Notes under the pieces: generated by a model
The model's database searches: none
The model's input: only the letters and a program-made list of their open reading frames with translations
What the model was told of the DNA's origin: nothing
Source of the DNA: Streptomyces poriferorum
Lineage (GTDB): Bacteria; Actinomycetota; Actinomycetes; Streptomycetales; Streptomycetaceae
Assembly: GCF_019399235.1 (NCBI RefSeq)
Contig: NZ_JAELVH010000008.1
Location: 1-56,134, forward strand
Reading direction: 5' to 3'
Length of the DNA: 56,134 bases
Made by a program: the position numbers and the translations under genes
Part shown: piece by piece, positions 8,046 through 16,865 of the stretch
Numbering within the stretch: position 1 is the stretch's first letter
How the letters are laid out: each line of letters begins with the position of its first letter

Positions 8046-9017
8046 TCAGGATCCGCCGTTCAGCTTGGCCTCGGTGACCGCGCCGGCCTCCACACCCCAC
8101 TTGGCGATGATCTTCTCGTACTCGCCGTTCTTGATGATCGCCTCCAGGGCCGCCTGGATGGCCTTGGTGAGCTGGTCGTTGCCCTTGGCGACGGCGATGC
8201 CGTACGGGGCCGCCTCGACCTGCTCGCCGACGATCTGGAAGTCCTTGCCGCCGCCCGAGGTCTTCACCGCGTACGCGGCGACCGGGAAGTCGGAGGAGCC
8301 GGCGTCGGCCCCGCCGGAGCGCAGCCGGGTCTGGGCCTGGAGGTCGTTGTCGTACGACTCGATGGCGATCTTCTTGCCACCGGTGCACTTCTTGGACTCG
8401 GCCTTGGCCAGGTCGTTGGAGACGGTGTTGCGCTGGACGGCGATCTTCTTGCCGCAGAGGTCGGCCCAGGTCTTGATCCCCTGGTCGTCGCCCTTCTTGG
8501 TGTAGATCGAGACGCCGGCGGTGAAGTAGTCGACGAAGTCGACGCCCTCGCCGACCTTCTTCTTCGTCTCGGGGTCGATGCCCTCCTGGCGGTCCTTGGT
8601 GTCCGTCATCGCCGACATCGCCACGTCGTAGCGCTTGGCGCGCAGACCGGTGACCAGGGTGTCGAAGGTGCCGTTCTCGAACTGGAACTCCACGCCCAGC
8701 TCCTTGCCGAGTGCGGCGGCCAGGTCCGGGTCGATGCCGACCGTCTTGCCGGAGCCGTCCTTGAACTCGACCGGCGGGTACGCGATGTCCGAACCGACCT
8801 TGATGACGCCCTTGGACTTGATGTCCGCGGGGAGGAGGTCGGCGGGGGAGGCCGCGGCGGACGCGCCGTCGCTGGTCTTGGCCGAGGCCGAGTCGCTGGA
8901 GTTGCTCTTCGTCTGGTCGCCACAGGCGGTCAGCAGCATGGTGCCGGCGACCGCGATGGCGCCGACCGCGGCAATCCGGGACTTCGCGGTCGTGCGACGC
9001 GTGGTACGTGCGGTCAT
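8046..9017 (-). CDS. Amino acid-binding lipoprotein of ABC transporter
   Basis: 323-residue extracellular solute-binding protein (SBP family 3). A signal peptide with basic start (MTARTTRRTTAKSR) and lipobox L-L-T-A-C anchors it to the membrane. A Ser/Ala linker precedes the two-lobed binding domain (IKVGSDIAYPPVEFKDGSG onward), which resembles glutamate/glutamine binders. The start is ATG 9017 with GGAGGAA upstream; longer upstream frames have no signal-peptide logic. It is the first gene of the SBP-permease-ATPase operon. Confidence 0.93.
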   Translation of the reverse strand: MTARTTRRTTAKSRIAAVGAIAVAGTMLLTACGDQTKSNSSDSASAKTSDGASAAASPADLLPADIKSKGVIKVGSDIAYPPVEFKDGSGKTVGIDPDLAAALGKELGVEFQFENGTFDTLVTGLRAKRYDVAMSAMTDTKDRQEGIDPETKKKVGEGVDFVDYFTAGVSIYTKKGDDQGIKTWADLCGKKIAVQRNTVSNDLAKAESKKCTGGKKIAIESYDNDLQAQTRLRSGGADAGSSDFPVAAYAVKTSGGGKDFQIVGEQVEAAPYGIAVAKGNDQLTKAIQAALEAIIKNGEYEKIIAKWGVEAGAVTEAKLNGGS

Positions 9018-9539
9018 GTCGGGGTTCCTCCGGCAGGTGAAGGTGGTGTTGCCAGGCGGTATGGCACACGGCGTCGGGTGTCGCCGCCTTGTGTGATTAC
9101 GGCATCTTGCCATTCGGACTAGCCCAATCAGGGGGCACCGCATGTCAAAATCGGGTAACGGGACACCCCCGAACCCAGTGGGCCGGCACATCAAGGCCGG
9201 ACCTTTCCCTGGAATCGCTTCTTCCTGCCGGAAGATCCACCGCCCTGGACCTGCTCTGGGCGGATTTCGTGTCGCCTGGCCGACTTGTGTGTATGTCCCA
9301 CTATGAGACGCGTCACCGTGGGGATACCGACTCGTCCGCGGTGCGGCCTGTCCGGTAAGAAGGACGTTTACACCCCTCATCCGGGGCTCAGGGCGCGTGT
9401 GCGGCGCGCCCGCGCGTATGAATCCCTCCCCGCCGGGCGGACCAATCGCCCAGTGCGGGGAACGTACGCGGTGCCCACCCACCCCTCCTCAACCAGGAGT
9501 GGCCACCCTCGAACGATGAAGACTTAAGGGGTCAACACC
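9018..9539. promoter_or_regulatory. Divergent intergenic region, ABC transporter / malic enzyme
   Basis: A 522-bp stretch without a credible gene. On the minus strand a perfect TTGACA (9148-9143) lies about 130 bp before the binding-protein start and could be its -35 box, although the nearest -10-like sequence (GCTAGT, 9123-9118) is 19 bases away, slightly long. On the plus strand a purine-rich AAGGGG lies before the malic enzyme ATG. Short ORFs here have poor codon usage. Confidence 0.4.
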
Positions 9540-10763
<1,224 letters not shown>

Positions 10764-10774
10764 GGTGAATGAGC

Positions 10775-10824
10775 GCGGGGGTCCGGGCGCGGCGCCTTTC
10801 GGCGGCGCTGCCCCGGAGCCCCGC
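10775..10824 (+). terminator. Imperfect hairpin after malic enzyme gene
   Basis: GC-rich imperfect inverted repeat with loop around TTTC (10797-10800), starting 12 bp after the stop codon. No T-run follows. Confidence 0.4.
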
Positions 10825-10900
10825 TCCTCCATGGCCGGAGGGGGCGGGATTCCCGCCCCAAGAGCCTGAACACGCGCGGCGCGTGTCACACCCGCAGCCG

Positions 10901-10930
10901 GTTACGCCCGGCCGGGGCCCCGCCTATCGT
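10901..10930 (+). promoter_or_regulatory. Candidate promoter giving a leaderless mRNA
   Basis: -10 box TATCGT (10925-10930) ends 7 bases before ATG 10938 and there is no Shine-Dalgarno sequence. A weak -35 GTTACG (10901-10906) is 18 bases upstream. Together these suggest transcription begins at or next to the start codon. Confidence 0.5.
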
Positions 10931-10937
10931 CGGGCCC

Positions 10938-11903
10938 ATGTTCGCCGCCTACGCATCCCGCCTCGACCGCGACCACCCCCTCAACGGCCTTGAGCTGGGC
11001 GAACGCCCGGCTCCCGAGGCGCGTCCCGGGTGGACCACCGTCAACGTCCGGGCCGCCTCCCTCAATCACCACGACCTCTGGTCCCTGCGCGGTGTCGGCA
11101 TCACCGAGGACAAGCTGCCGATGATCCTCGGCTGCGACGCCGCGGGCACCGACCAGGACGGCAACGAGGTCGTCCTGCACTCCGTCATCGGCCAGACCGG
11201 GCACGGGGTCGGCCCCGACGAGCCCCGCTCCATCCTCACCGAGCGCTACCAGGGCACGTTCGCCGAGCAGGTGACGGTCCCCAGCTGGAACGTGCTGCCC
11301 AAGCCGAAGGAGCTCACCTTCGAGCAGGCCGCCTGTCTGCCCACCGCCTGGCTGACCGCGTACCGCATGCTCTTCACCAACGCCGGTGTGCGGCCCGGTG
11401 ACTCCGTCCTCGTCCAGGGCGCCGGTGGCGGTGTCGCGACCGCCGCGATCGTCCTCGGCCGGGCCGCCGGGCTGCGGATCTACGCCACCAGCCGCGACGA
11501 GGCCAAGCGCAGGCGGGCCGTCGAACTCGGCGCGATCGAGGCGTACGAGCCCGGCGTCCGGCTGCCCCACCGGGTCGACGCCGTCATCGAGACGGTCGGC
11601 GCCGCCACCTGGTCGCACTCCGTCAAGTCCCTGCGCCCCGGCGGCACGCTGGTCATCTCCGGGGCCACCAGCGGTGACCGCCCCTCGCACGCCGAACTGA
11701 CCCGGATCTTCTTCCTGGAGCTGAAGGTCGTCGGCTCGACCATGGGGTCCAAGGACGAGCTGGAGGACCTCCTCGCCTTCTGCGCGACCACGGGGGTGCG
11801 GCCCGTCATCGACGAGGTGCTGCCGTTGGAGCGAGCCCGCGAGGGGTTCGAGCGGCTCTCCTCGGGTGACCAGTTCGGAAAGATCGTGCTGACTGTCAAC
11901 TAG
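10938..11903 (+). CDS. Zinc-binding-family alcohol dehydrogenase/quinone oxidoreductase
   Basis: 321-residue medium-chain dehydrogenase/reductase. The GroES-like N-terminal domain contains NHHDLWSLRG and ILGCDAAGTD. The Rossmann domain has the nucleotide-binding motif VLVQGAGGGVATAAI, followed by SRDEAKRRRAVELGA. The usual structural-zinc cysteine cluster is absent, which favours a quinone/enoyl reductase-like enzyme using NADPH. The substrate is unknown. No ribosome site precedes ATG 10938, and the upstream -10 box suggests a leaderless transcript. The final codons overlap the operator of the next gene pair. Confidence 0.88.
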   Translation: MFAAYASRLDRDHPLNGLELGERPAPEARPGWTTVNVRAASLNHHDLWSLRGVGITEDKLPMILGCDAAGTDQDGNEVVLHSVIGQTGHGVGPDEPRSILTERYQGTFAEQVTVPSWNVLPKPKELTFEQAACLPTAWLTAYRMLFTNAGVRPGDSVLVQGAGGGVATAAIVLGRAAGLRIYATSRDEAKRRRAVELGAIEAYEPGVRLPHRVDAVIETVGAATWSHSVKSLRPGGTLVISGATSGDRPSHAELTRIFFLELKVVGSTMGSKDELEDLLAFCATTGVRPVIDEVLPLERAREGFERLSSGDQFGKIVLTVN

Positions 11904-11938
11904 AGTTGACGTGCGTCATGGTGTCAATGTAAGTTGAC
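11895..11938 (+). promoter_or_regulatory. Two dyad operators overlapping a leaderless promoter
   Basis: GTCAACTAGAGTTGAC (11895-11910) is a perfect dyad with 7-bp arms. A second, imperfect copy GTCAATGTAAGTTGAC lies at 11923-11938, 28 bp away centre to centre. The first copy contains a TTGACG -35 box (11906-11911), and the second contains a TAAGTT -10 box (11930-11935), 18 bases apart and 6 bases before ATG 11942. A repressor bound here would block the promoter. The natural candidate is the small HTH protein encoded just downstream, which would make it autoregulated. Confidence 0.65.
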
Positions 11939-11941
11939 GCC

Positions 11942-12151
11942 ATGACCGAAGCAACGGATCTCGCCGAGCGCGCCGGCGACCGCGACCCCCGCGTGGGGCT
12001 GCGGTCGGTAGCCGCGCTGCGGCGGCTGCTGGAGCAGCTCGAAGCCGTACAAGTCAGAAGTGCCCGCGTGCAGGGCTGGTCGTGGCAGGAGATCGCGGCC
12101 GAACTGGGCGTCAGCCGGCAGGCCGTGCACAAGAAGTACGGGAGGCGTTGA
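11942..12151 (+). CDS. Small HTH DNA-binding protein
   Basis: 69-residue protein. The N-terminal half is helical (RSVAALRRLLEQLEAVQVRSAR). The C-terminal half is a sigma-70-region-4-like helix-turn-helix, QGWSWQEIAAELGVSRQAVHKKYGRR. It has no ribosome binding site and appears leaderless, and its stop overlaps the start of the Clp_N protein gene (TGATG). Such HTH/Clp_N pairs are common in actinobacteria. The two dyads over its promoter suggest that it represses its own operon. Confidence 0.85.
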   Translation: MTEATDLAERAGDRDPRVGLRSVAALRRLLEQLEAVQVRSARVQGWSWQEIAAELGVSRQAVHKKYGRR

Positions 12152-12726
12152 TGTTCGAGCGATTCACCAAGGGCGCACGCGCCACCGTGGGCGGCGCCGT
12201 GGCCCATGCCGAACGGACGGACGCCGGTACGGTCTCCGAGGAGTATCTGCTGCTCGCGCTGCTGGACCAGGAGGGCGGCCGGGCGCCGTTCGCCCTGGCC
12301 GCGCTGGGCCTCACCGACCGCAGGGTGTCCGTCGAGGCGGCCCTGGCCGAGGCGCGCAGGCGGGGCGGTATGACGAGGGCCGACGCCGACGCCCTCGCGG
12401 ACATCGGCATCGATCTCGGCGCGATCGTGTCCCGTGTCGAGGAGACGCACGGCGAGGGGGCTCTTGGGGGCGACCGTGGCGGTCGTCGTCGGTGGACGGG
12501 GCATCGCCCGTTCACCCCGGGGGCCAAGAAGATCCTGGAGCGGTCGCTCCGGATCGCGGTCGGCCGCGGCGACCGCTTCATCGGTGAGGAGCACCTCCTG
12601 CTGGCTCTCACCGCGTCCCCCGGAGTCGTCGCCGACGTGCTCGCCGAGCACGGTGCGACGTACGAGACGGTCAGCCGCGCGCTGTACGGGGACGGGGGAG
12701 CGGGCCAGGACCGCGAGGCGGGCTGA
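12151..12726 (+). CDS. Stand-alone Clp N-terminal domain protein
   Basis: 191-residue protein containing two Clp_N repeats like those that start ClpA/ClpC (MFERFTKGARATVGGAVAHAER...SEEYLLLALL and RPFTPGAKKILERSLRIA...IGEEHLLLALT), without any AAA+ ATPase or protease domain. Clp_N domains bind substrates and adaptors, so this could be a decoy, adaptor or modulator of ClpC. GGGAGG lies 11 bases before ATG 12151, and translation is coupled to the HTH gene. A strong terminator follows. Confidence 0.88.
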   Translation: MFERFTKGARATVGGAVAHAERTDAGTVSEEYLLLALLDQEGGRAPFALAALGLTDRRVSVEAALAEARRRGGMTRADADALADIGIDLGAIVSRVEETHGEGALGGDRGGRRRWTGHRPFTPGAKKILERSLRIAVGRGDRFIGEEHLLLALTASPGVVADVLAEHGATYETVSRALYGDGGAGQDREAG

Positions 12727-12730
12727 ACGA

Positions 12731-12770
12731 CGGGCGGCCCGGGGAGTGTCGCCGCTCCCCGGGTCGCCCG
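12731..12770. terminator. Bidirectional terminator
   Basis: 16-bp stem with one G-T pair (12731-12746 with 12755-12770, loop of 8) between the Clp_N gene (plus) and the PadR gene (minus). Confidence 0.8.
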
Positions 12771-12843
12771 GCCGGTCCTGGCCTGCTGCGGCCCCGCAGC
12801 GGTCATGCTTCGGCTCTGCTTCTGTCCTGCTTCGCGTTCCGTC

Positions 12844-13842
12844 CTACTTCGCGGTGCCGTCGGAGTCCTTCCGCAGCAGCGCCCCGATGTGGGCCGCCGC
12901 CGTCGACAGATGGCGGCGGGCCTCCGTGAGCTGCTCCTCCGTCACCCCCCGGTCCCTTGCCGCGTCGCGGATGTCGTCGCGGAACCGGTCGAGCAGGCGG
13001 TCCAGGTCGCGGGCAGGGTCGCCGGTGCTGCCCGCGTCCTTGCCCCACTCGGGGTCGGTTCCGGCGGCGTCCGGCTTCACGTAGGGCGGCCAGTTGCCGG
13101 TACGGGCGAAGCCGCCCAGCTGGCCGGTGATCTCGGCCAGCCCTTCCCGTACGCCTGCCGGCCAGTCGCCCCTGGCGAAGTGGTCCTGGACCTGGCGGGC
13201 GGCGTTCTGCATCTGCTCACGCGCCCTGTCCTGGGCCTCCTTGGCCTGGCGGCGGGCCTGCTGGGCCTCCTCGCGGGCGCGGCGGGACTCGTCCTTCGCC
13301 CGGCGGGCCTGCTCCTTCCACTCCTGCTTCGCCTTGCGCAGTTCCTCCTTGGCGGTGCGCCAGGCCTCCTTGTCGCCGAAGTCCCCCAAGTCCCCGAAGC
13401 CGCCGAAGGGGGGCTCCTTGGTGGTCCTGCCGCCCGGCCGGGAAGGGCCCGTGTGCCGCGACTCGTCGGCCGCGGCGCGCATCTCGCTGCGCAGCTTGCC
13501 CGCCGCGCCCCGGACGTCGTCGCGGATCTCGGCGGCCAGCTCGGAGACCGACTCCCTGATCTCCAGCTCCAGATCGGCGAGCTCGCCGGTGCGGCCCGCC
13601 AGTTCGGCGCGCCCGGCGTCGGTGATCGAGTAGACCTTGCGGCCGCCCTCGGTGGCGTGCGTGACCAGACCCTCCGCCTCCAGCTTGGCCAGGCGCGGGT
13701 AGACGGTGCCCGCGGAAGGGGCGTACAGACCCTGGAAGCGTTCCTCCAGAAGCCTGATCACCTCGTAGCCGTGGCGGGGGGCCTCGTCGAGCAGCTTCAG
13801 CAGGTAGAGGCGCAGGCGGCCGTGGGCGAAAACGGGGGGCAT
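12844..13842 (-). CDS. PadR-family regulator with long coiled-coil extension
   Basis: 332-residue protein. The N-terminal winged helix is of PadR type (residues about 8-85, LRLYLLKLLDEAPRHGYEVIRLLEERF...AGTVYPRLAKLEAEGLV). It continues into a very long Lys/Arg/Glu/Ala-rich helical region (about 160-230), far beyond a usual PadR C-terminal domain, then a tail enriched in Asp/Arg. The gene begins 1 bp after the DUF4097 stop codon, so the two form an operon. The ATATCG repeats upstream of the operon are likely its binding sites. Confidence 0.87.
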   Translation of the reverse strand: MPPVFAHGRLRLYLLKLLDEAPRHGYEVIRLLEERFQGLYAPSAGTVYPRLAKLEAEGLVTHATEGGRKVYSITDAGRAELAGRTGELADLELEIRESVSELAAEIRDDVRGAAGKLRSEMRAAADESRHTGPSRPGGRTTKEPPFGGFGDLGDFGDKEAWRTAKEELRKAKQEWKEQARRAKDESRRAREEAQQARRQAKEAQDRAREQMQNAARQVQDHFARGDWPAGVREGLAEITGQLGGFARTGNWPPYVKPDAAGTDPEWGKDAGSTGDPARDLDRLLDRFRDDIRDAARDRGVTEEQLTEARRHLSTAAAHIGALLRKDSDGTAK

Positions 13843-13843
13843 G

Positions 13844-14701
13844 TCAGAGCACCTTTCCGGTCGGCTCGGCGTCGTGCGGTTCGTCCTCGGCCGGTGGGCG
13901 GCGAAGCAGGGCGATCGATCCCGAGATCGTCGTCGCCCTCAGTGTCCCCGTTCCGGAGCCAAGCGTGCCGGTGATCTTCTTCGCACCCCACTGGCCGCTG
14001 ACCCGGAGGTCCTCGAAGCCGTTGGAGACGGAGCCGCTCGCGGTGTTCGCCTCGACCTTCGCGTCGGCCGGGTGCGGCAGCCGGATGGCGAGCTCGCCCG
14101 AGACCGTGGCCAGCCGGACGTCGGTGGGCCTCCCGGTCGGGTCGAGGTCGAGCACCATGCTGCCGCTGACGGACTCCGCCTTCACGGAGGCGCCTGCGCC
14201 CTCGACGACGGTCAGGTCGCCGGAGACCGAGTGGAAGCGCAGATCGCCGGTGACGGCCTGGGCCTCCACGTTGCCGGACACGGTCTCCGCGCCGACCGGC
14301 CCGGCGAGCCCGACGAGCGTGGTGTCGCCGGTGACGCCGCGTACGTCCGTACGGCCGCGGACTCCGGAGACGAACGCGCCCGCGGCGACCACGCCGACCT
14401 CCACCGCCGACCCGGCCGGGACCGCGAGGGAGACCACCGCACGGCGGTGCCAGCCCTTGCGGTCGAGCCACTTGAGCATGCTCTGCCAGGCCAGGTCCTC
14501 GTACGAGACGGTCAGGACGCCGTCCTGCTGCGTGACGATCAGCGGTGGTCCCTCGATGTCGGAGACCTCCAGCCTGGCGGTCGGCTCGTCGGTGCCGACG
14601 ACGTTGACCGTTCCGTTGACGATGCGCACGCTCAGCGCGGTCACGGGTTCGTCGAAGGTGAGCTTGCGAGGCTCGGCGATGGCCCACGTCGACACAGGCA
14701 T
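13844..14701 (-). CDS. DUF4097 beta-strand-repeat protein
   Basis: 285-residue protein made of repeated short beta strands with a V-x-G-x-(V/L) periodicity (for example VSGNVEAQAVTGDLRFHSVSGDLTV), typical of the DUF4097 right-handed beta-solenoid family. No signal peptide is visible, so it is probably cytoplasmic. The function is unknown; family members are often next to PadR regulators, as here. Start ATG 14701 has GGAGG about 8 bases upstream, which is preferred over the much longer upstream frame. Confidence 0.85.
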   Translation of the reverse strand: MPVSTWAIAEPRKLTFDEPVTALSVRIVNGTVNVVGTDEPTARLEVSDIEGPPLIVTQQDGVLTVSYEDLAWQSMLKWLDRKGWHRRAVVSLAVPAGSAVEVGVVAAGAFVSGVRGRTDVRGVTGDTTLVGLAGPVGAETVSGNVEAQAVTGDLRFHSVSGDLTVVEGAGASVKAESVSGSMVLDLDPTGRPTDVRLATVSGELAIRLPHPADAKVEANTASGSVSNGFEDLRVSGQWGAKKITGTLGSGTGTLRATTISGSIALLRRPPAEDEPHDAEPTGKVL

Positions 14702-14736
14702 GGATCTGACCTCCTGGGGAGCGCGGATGACGCAAC

Positions 14737-14768
14737 ATATCGCGTCTCTTCCAGAACACGATATATCG
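14737..14768 (-). promoter_or_regulatory. ATATCG/CGATAT operator array upstream of DUF4097-padR
   Basis: ATATCG (14737-14742), and CGATATATCG (14759-14768, itself a perfect dyad) on an otherwise GC-rich background, 36-67 bp before the DUF4097 start. ATATCG and CGATAT form inverted half-sites 16 bases apart. This resembles AT-containing PadR operators and suggests autoregulation. Confidence 0.5.
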
Positions 14769-14853
14769 CGGATAGGGGAAGTCAAGGCCGGAGCTGGGGA
14801 AGCGGGCGGGATGACGGTTGGGGCAAAATGCATCAAAACCGGGCAATCTGCCC

Positions 14854-14859
14854 TACGGT
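14854..14859 (+). promoter_or_regulatory. -10 box for leaderless transcript
   Basis: TACGGT (TAnnnT) ends 7 bases before ATG 14867, with no Shine-Dalgarno sequence in between. No clear -35 box was seen. Confidence 0.4.
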
Positions 14860-14866
14860 GTGGGGC

Positions 14867-15700
14867 ATGGACGCGACATCACCCGTGGGAGCCGTGCTGC
14901 TGTGCCGGGCCGAACCGGACACCGTGCGGCCGGTCGCCCATCTGCTGCGCGAGCGGATGCTGCTCGCGCCCGCCGGGGAGGACTGGAGCGTCCTCGTGCC
15001 GGAGGGAACACCCTGGATGGGCGGGAACGCCGGGCCGCCGGCGGAGGGAGAGACCGCCGAACCCGTCGACCGGGTGCTCGGGGGCTGGGCCACCGCGCTC
15101 GCGGTCGGCTCCACCTGGCCGGTCCTGGCACTGTGGTGGGACGGCGACCGGGCCGGATACACGCTCGCCGCGGGATTCCGCCGTCCGGTCGGCTACGTCT
15201 GGCTCGCCGACGGGACCCCCGCCGGTGAGGACGAGGCGATGCGTACCTTCGCCGAACGGCTCGGCCTCGATCCCGTGCTGGACGTCCAGGCCCTCGAAGC
15301 CCTGACCCGCCCCGATCCGGAGACGGACGCCCGGGCCCGGCTCCGCGGACTGCTCGCCGTCCTCACCCGCATCGGTCTGGAACTCCCGGCGGGCCTGGAC
15401 CCCGGTGAACCCTCGGACCGGCTGGCCGCGGGGGCCGGGCTGCGGCCGGAGACCGAGAGGATCACGTGGACCGGCTGGCGGGACGCGGTCAGGGTCGAAC
15501 TCGACGCCGTCGAGAGCAGCCGCCTGGGACCCTGGATGCGTGGCCCCCGGGCTCGCGCCCTGGCGGGCGCCCAGCTGGCGGCGGGACTCCCGATGGCTCT
15601 CTGGGGAGCGGGCCGGCGCAGGGGCGGATGGGTCTTCGCGGGGGCCTTGCTGATGGTGCACGGGGCGCTCGGCCTCGCCTACGACCGGATCAGGGACTAG
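14867..15700 (+). CDS. Hypothetical protein with hydrophobic C-terminus
   Basis: 277-residue protein that I do not recognise. Residues 1-100 contain mixed strands (VGAVLLCRAEPDTVRPVAHLL) and conserved-looking tryptophans. The middle is acidic, and the C-terminal 45 residues include two hydrophobic stretches (GAQLAAGLPMALWGAG and GGWVFAGALLMVHGALGLAY) that could form a membrane hairpin. It has no ribosome binding site and a -10 box 7 bases before the ATG, so it is probably leaderless. Its last codons are the first copy of a 27-bp tandem repeat. Confidence 0.75.
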   Translation: MDATSPVGAVLLCRAEPDTVRPVAHLLRERMLLAPAGEDWSVLVPEGTPWMGGNAGPPAEGETAEPVDRVLGGWATALAVGSTWPVLALWWDGDRAGYTLAAGFRRPVGYVWLADGTPAGEDEAMRTFAERLGLDPVLDVQALEALTRPDPETDARARLRGLLAVLTRIGLELPAGLDPGEPSDRLAAGAGLRPETERITWTGWRDAVRVELDAVESSRLGPWMRGPRARALAGAQLAAGLPMALWGAGRRRGGWVFAGALLMVHGALGLAYDRIRD

Positions 15701-15756
15701 AGCGCCTACGGCCGGATCGGGGGCTGGAGCGCCTACGGCCGGATCGGGGGCTGGAG
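15676..15756 (+). repeat. 27-bp tandem repeat, three copies
   Basis: Copies at 15676-15702, 15703-15729 and 15730-15756. The first encodes the C-terminus AYDRIRD and the stop codon of the upstream gene; the other two, nearly identical to each other, would read AYGRIGGWS in the same frame. Confidence 0.85.
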
Positions 15757-15847
15757 CCTCGTCCGGTTCAGGCCTGGCTCGCGGGGGCCGGCCTCGTCCG
15801 AACGGAAGGCCCGAGGAGCCGGGCGGGCTCTGAGCGCCCGGGGGCGA

Positions 15848-16033
15848 TCAGTCCTCGTCGTCGTCCTCGTCGTCCAGCCGGGCCAGCCAGGTGGCGAGGC
15901 GCTCGACCGGCACCTCGAAGTCGGGATTGAGATCGACGAAGGTGCGCAGCTGCTCGGCGAGCCACTCGAAAGTGACCTCTTCCTCGCCTCGCCGCTTCTC
16001 CAGCTCCTCGATACCGCGGTCGGTGAAGTACAT
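15848..16033 (-). CDS. Small conserved DUF6104-like protein
   Basis: 61-residue acidic protein starting MYFTDRGIEELEKRRGEEEV and ending in a run of Asp/Glu. I recognise it as the small conserved Streptomyces family DUF6104, of unknown function. It lacks a ribosome binding site. A TAGACT -10 box ends 6 bases before its ATG, pointing to a leaderless transcript. The 150 bp downstream contain the tandem repeat of the convergent gene. Confidence 0.85.
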   Translation of the reverse strand: MYFTDRGIEELEKRRGEEEVTFEWLAEQLRTFVDLNPDFEVPVERLATWLARLDDEDDDED

Positions 16034-16039
16034 GGGGCA

Positions 16040-16045
16040 AGTCTA
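16040..16045 (-). promoter_or_regulatory. -10 box for leaderless small-protein gene
   Basis: Minus-strand TAGACT, 6 bases before ATG 16033, with no Shine-Dalgarno sequence. This matches the TAnnnT pattern of leaderless Streptomyces genes. Confidence 0.5.
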
Positions 16046-16123
16046 GTGAAGGGCTTTGCTTCGGATGCCCCAGGTCGTCCAGGCGCACGGGGCGGCTCTG
16101 TGAACGCGTACCGTGCGGCCGTC

Positions 16124-16219
16124 GAACGGGTCATGGCCGTCACCGTGCGCTCGGCGAACGCGTCATGGCCGCCACCGTGCGCTCAGGGAACGCGTCATGG
16201 CCGCCACCGTACGCATCCA
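16124..16219 (+). repeat. 32-bp tandem repeat, three copies
   Basis: Units at 16124-16155, 16156-16187 and 16188-16219, each beginning GAACG and containing GTCATGGCCG, with 2-5 differences. The last unit merges into the 5' end of the trypsin-like remnant. Confidence 0.75.
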
Positions 16220-16640
16220 TGTTCATGGGGTCGGGTAAGCCCTCGATGAACCCGGCAGGTTTCTGGGGGAGCGGCTTCTTCACGGCTCCGAACCGGGTTC
16301 TCACCTGTGGTGCAGGTGTCGCGGAGCGGAGAGGGGGCGAGGCTGCCGTGGTCTGCGAGGTCGAGCGGGGCTCCGGCACGTCAGGCGCCGCTGACGAGGC
16401 GGTGGCGCTCTCCCGGAGTACCTCCGGCGGACGGTGTGCCGTGCCACCGCGCGGGCTGAGGCGAGAACGGTGCCGGTGCTCTGCCGGTACGGCGGCCACC
16501 GCTTCGAACGATCCGCTCTGCTCGCACGGCGTCTCGCGTCTCGCGTATGGCGGGAGTTTCCACGTCGGCGACATTCCGGCCGGAACACACGACGCCCTCT
16601 GCACGGAGTTCCACCGGCGGGTTGAGATGCGCCGTCGGGG
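16203..16640 (+). pseudogene. Decayed, internally deleted copy of the trypsin/VMAP gene
   Basis: Fragments of the intact gene at 17973-20057 occur in the same order but in alternating frames. ATVRIH is at 16203-16220, followed in that frame by a stop. WGSGFFTAPNRVLTC is in the next frame (intact: LGSGFFIAPSWILTC). TVPVLCRYG is near 16467 (intact: the same), and CTEFHRRV is near 16600 (intact: CREFHRRV). The histidine motif CAHV has become CGAGV, and about 1.5 kb of the middle, including the Asp and Ser of the triad, is missing. It is therefore a dead relic of an earlier copy of the island's protease. Confidence 0.8.
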
Positions 16641-16865
16641 CGCGGGCCCAAGCGTCGCTGCCCTCTTCTTCTGCGATGCTCCGCCACCGCCACCGGCGCC
16701 TACGGCCCGTTGCGGACGCCGATACGGTCACGCAGGTTCGACGGATCGGGTCCATGACGGAAGAGCGATGACGAAAGGAGGCGTGCGAAAACCGCTGCGG
16801 TCCCCTGCTGCGAACAGGAGACCGCGTGCCTTGCCCAGTAGCTCCACCGACTGAAGGAGAGAACC

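Noticed and set aside
9285..9527. Small ORF in the gap before malic enzyme
   Set aside because: No ribosome site, irregular codon usage and a composition unlike protein; the region is better explained as promoter DNA.
13841..15700. Long plus-strand frame of 619 codons
   Set aside because: The first 340 codons are antisense to the DUF4097 gene, which has domain logic, a ribosome site and coupling to padR. Only the part from ATG 14867 is kept.
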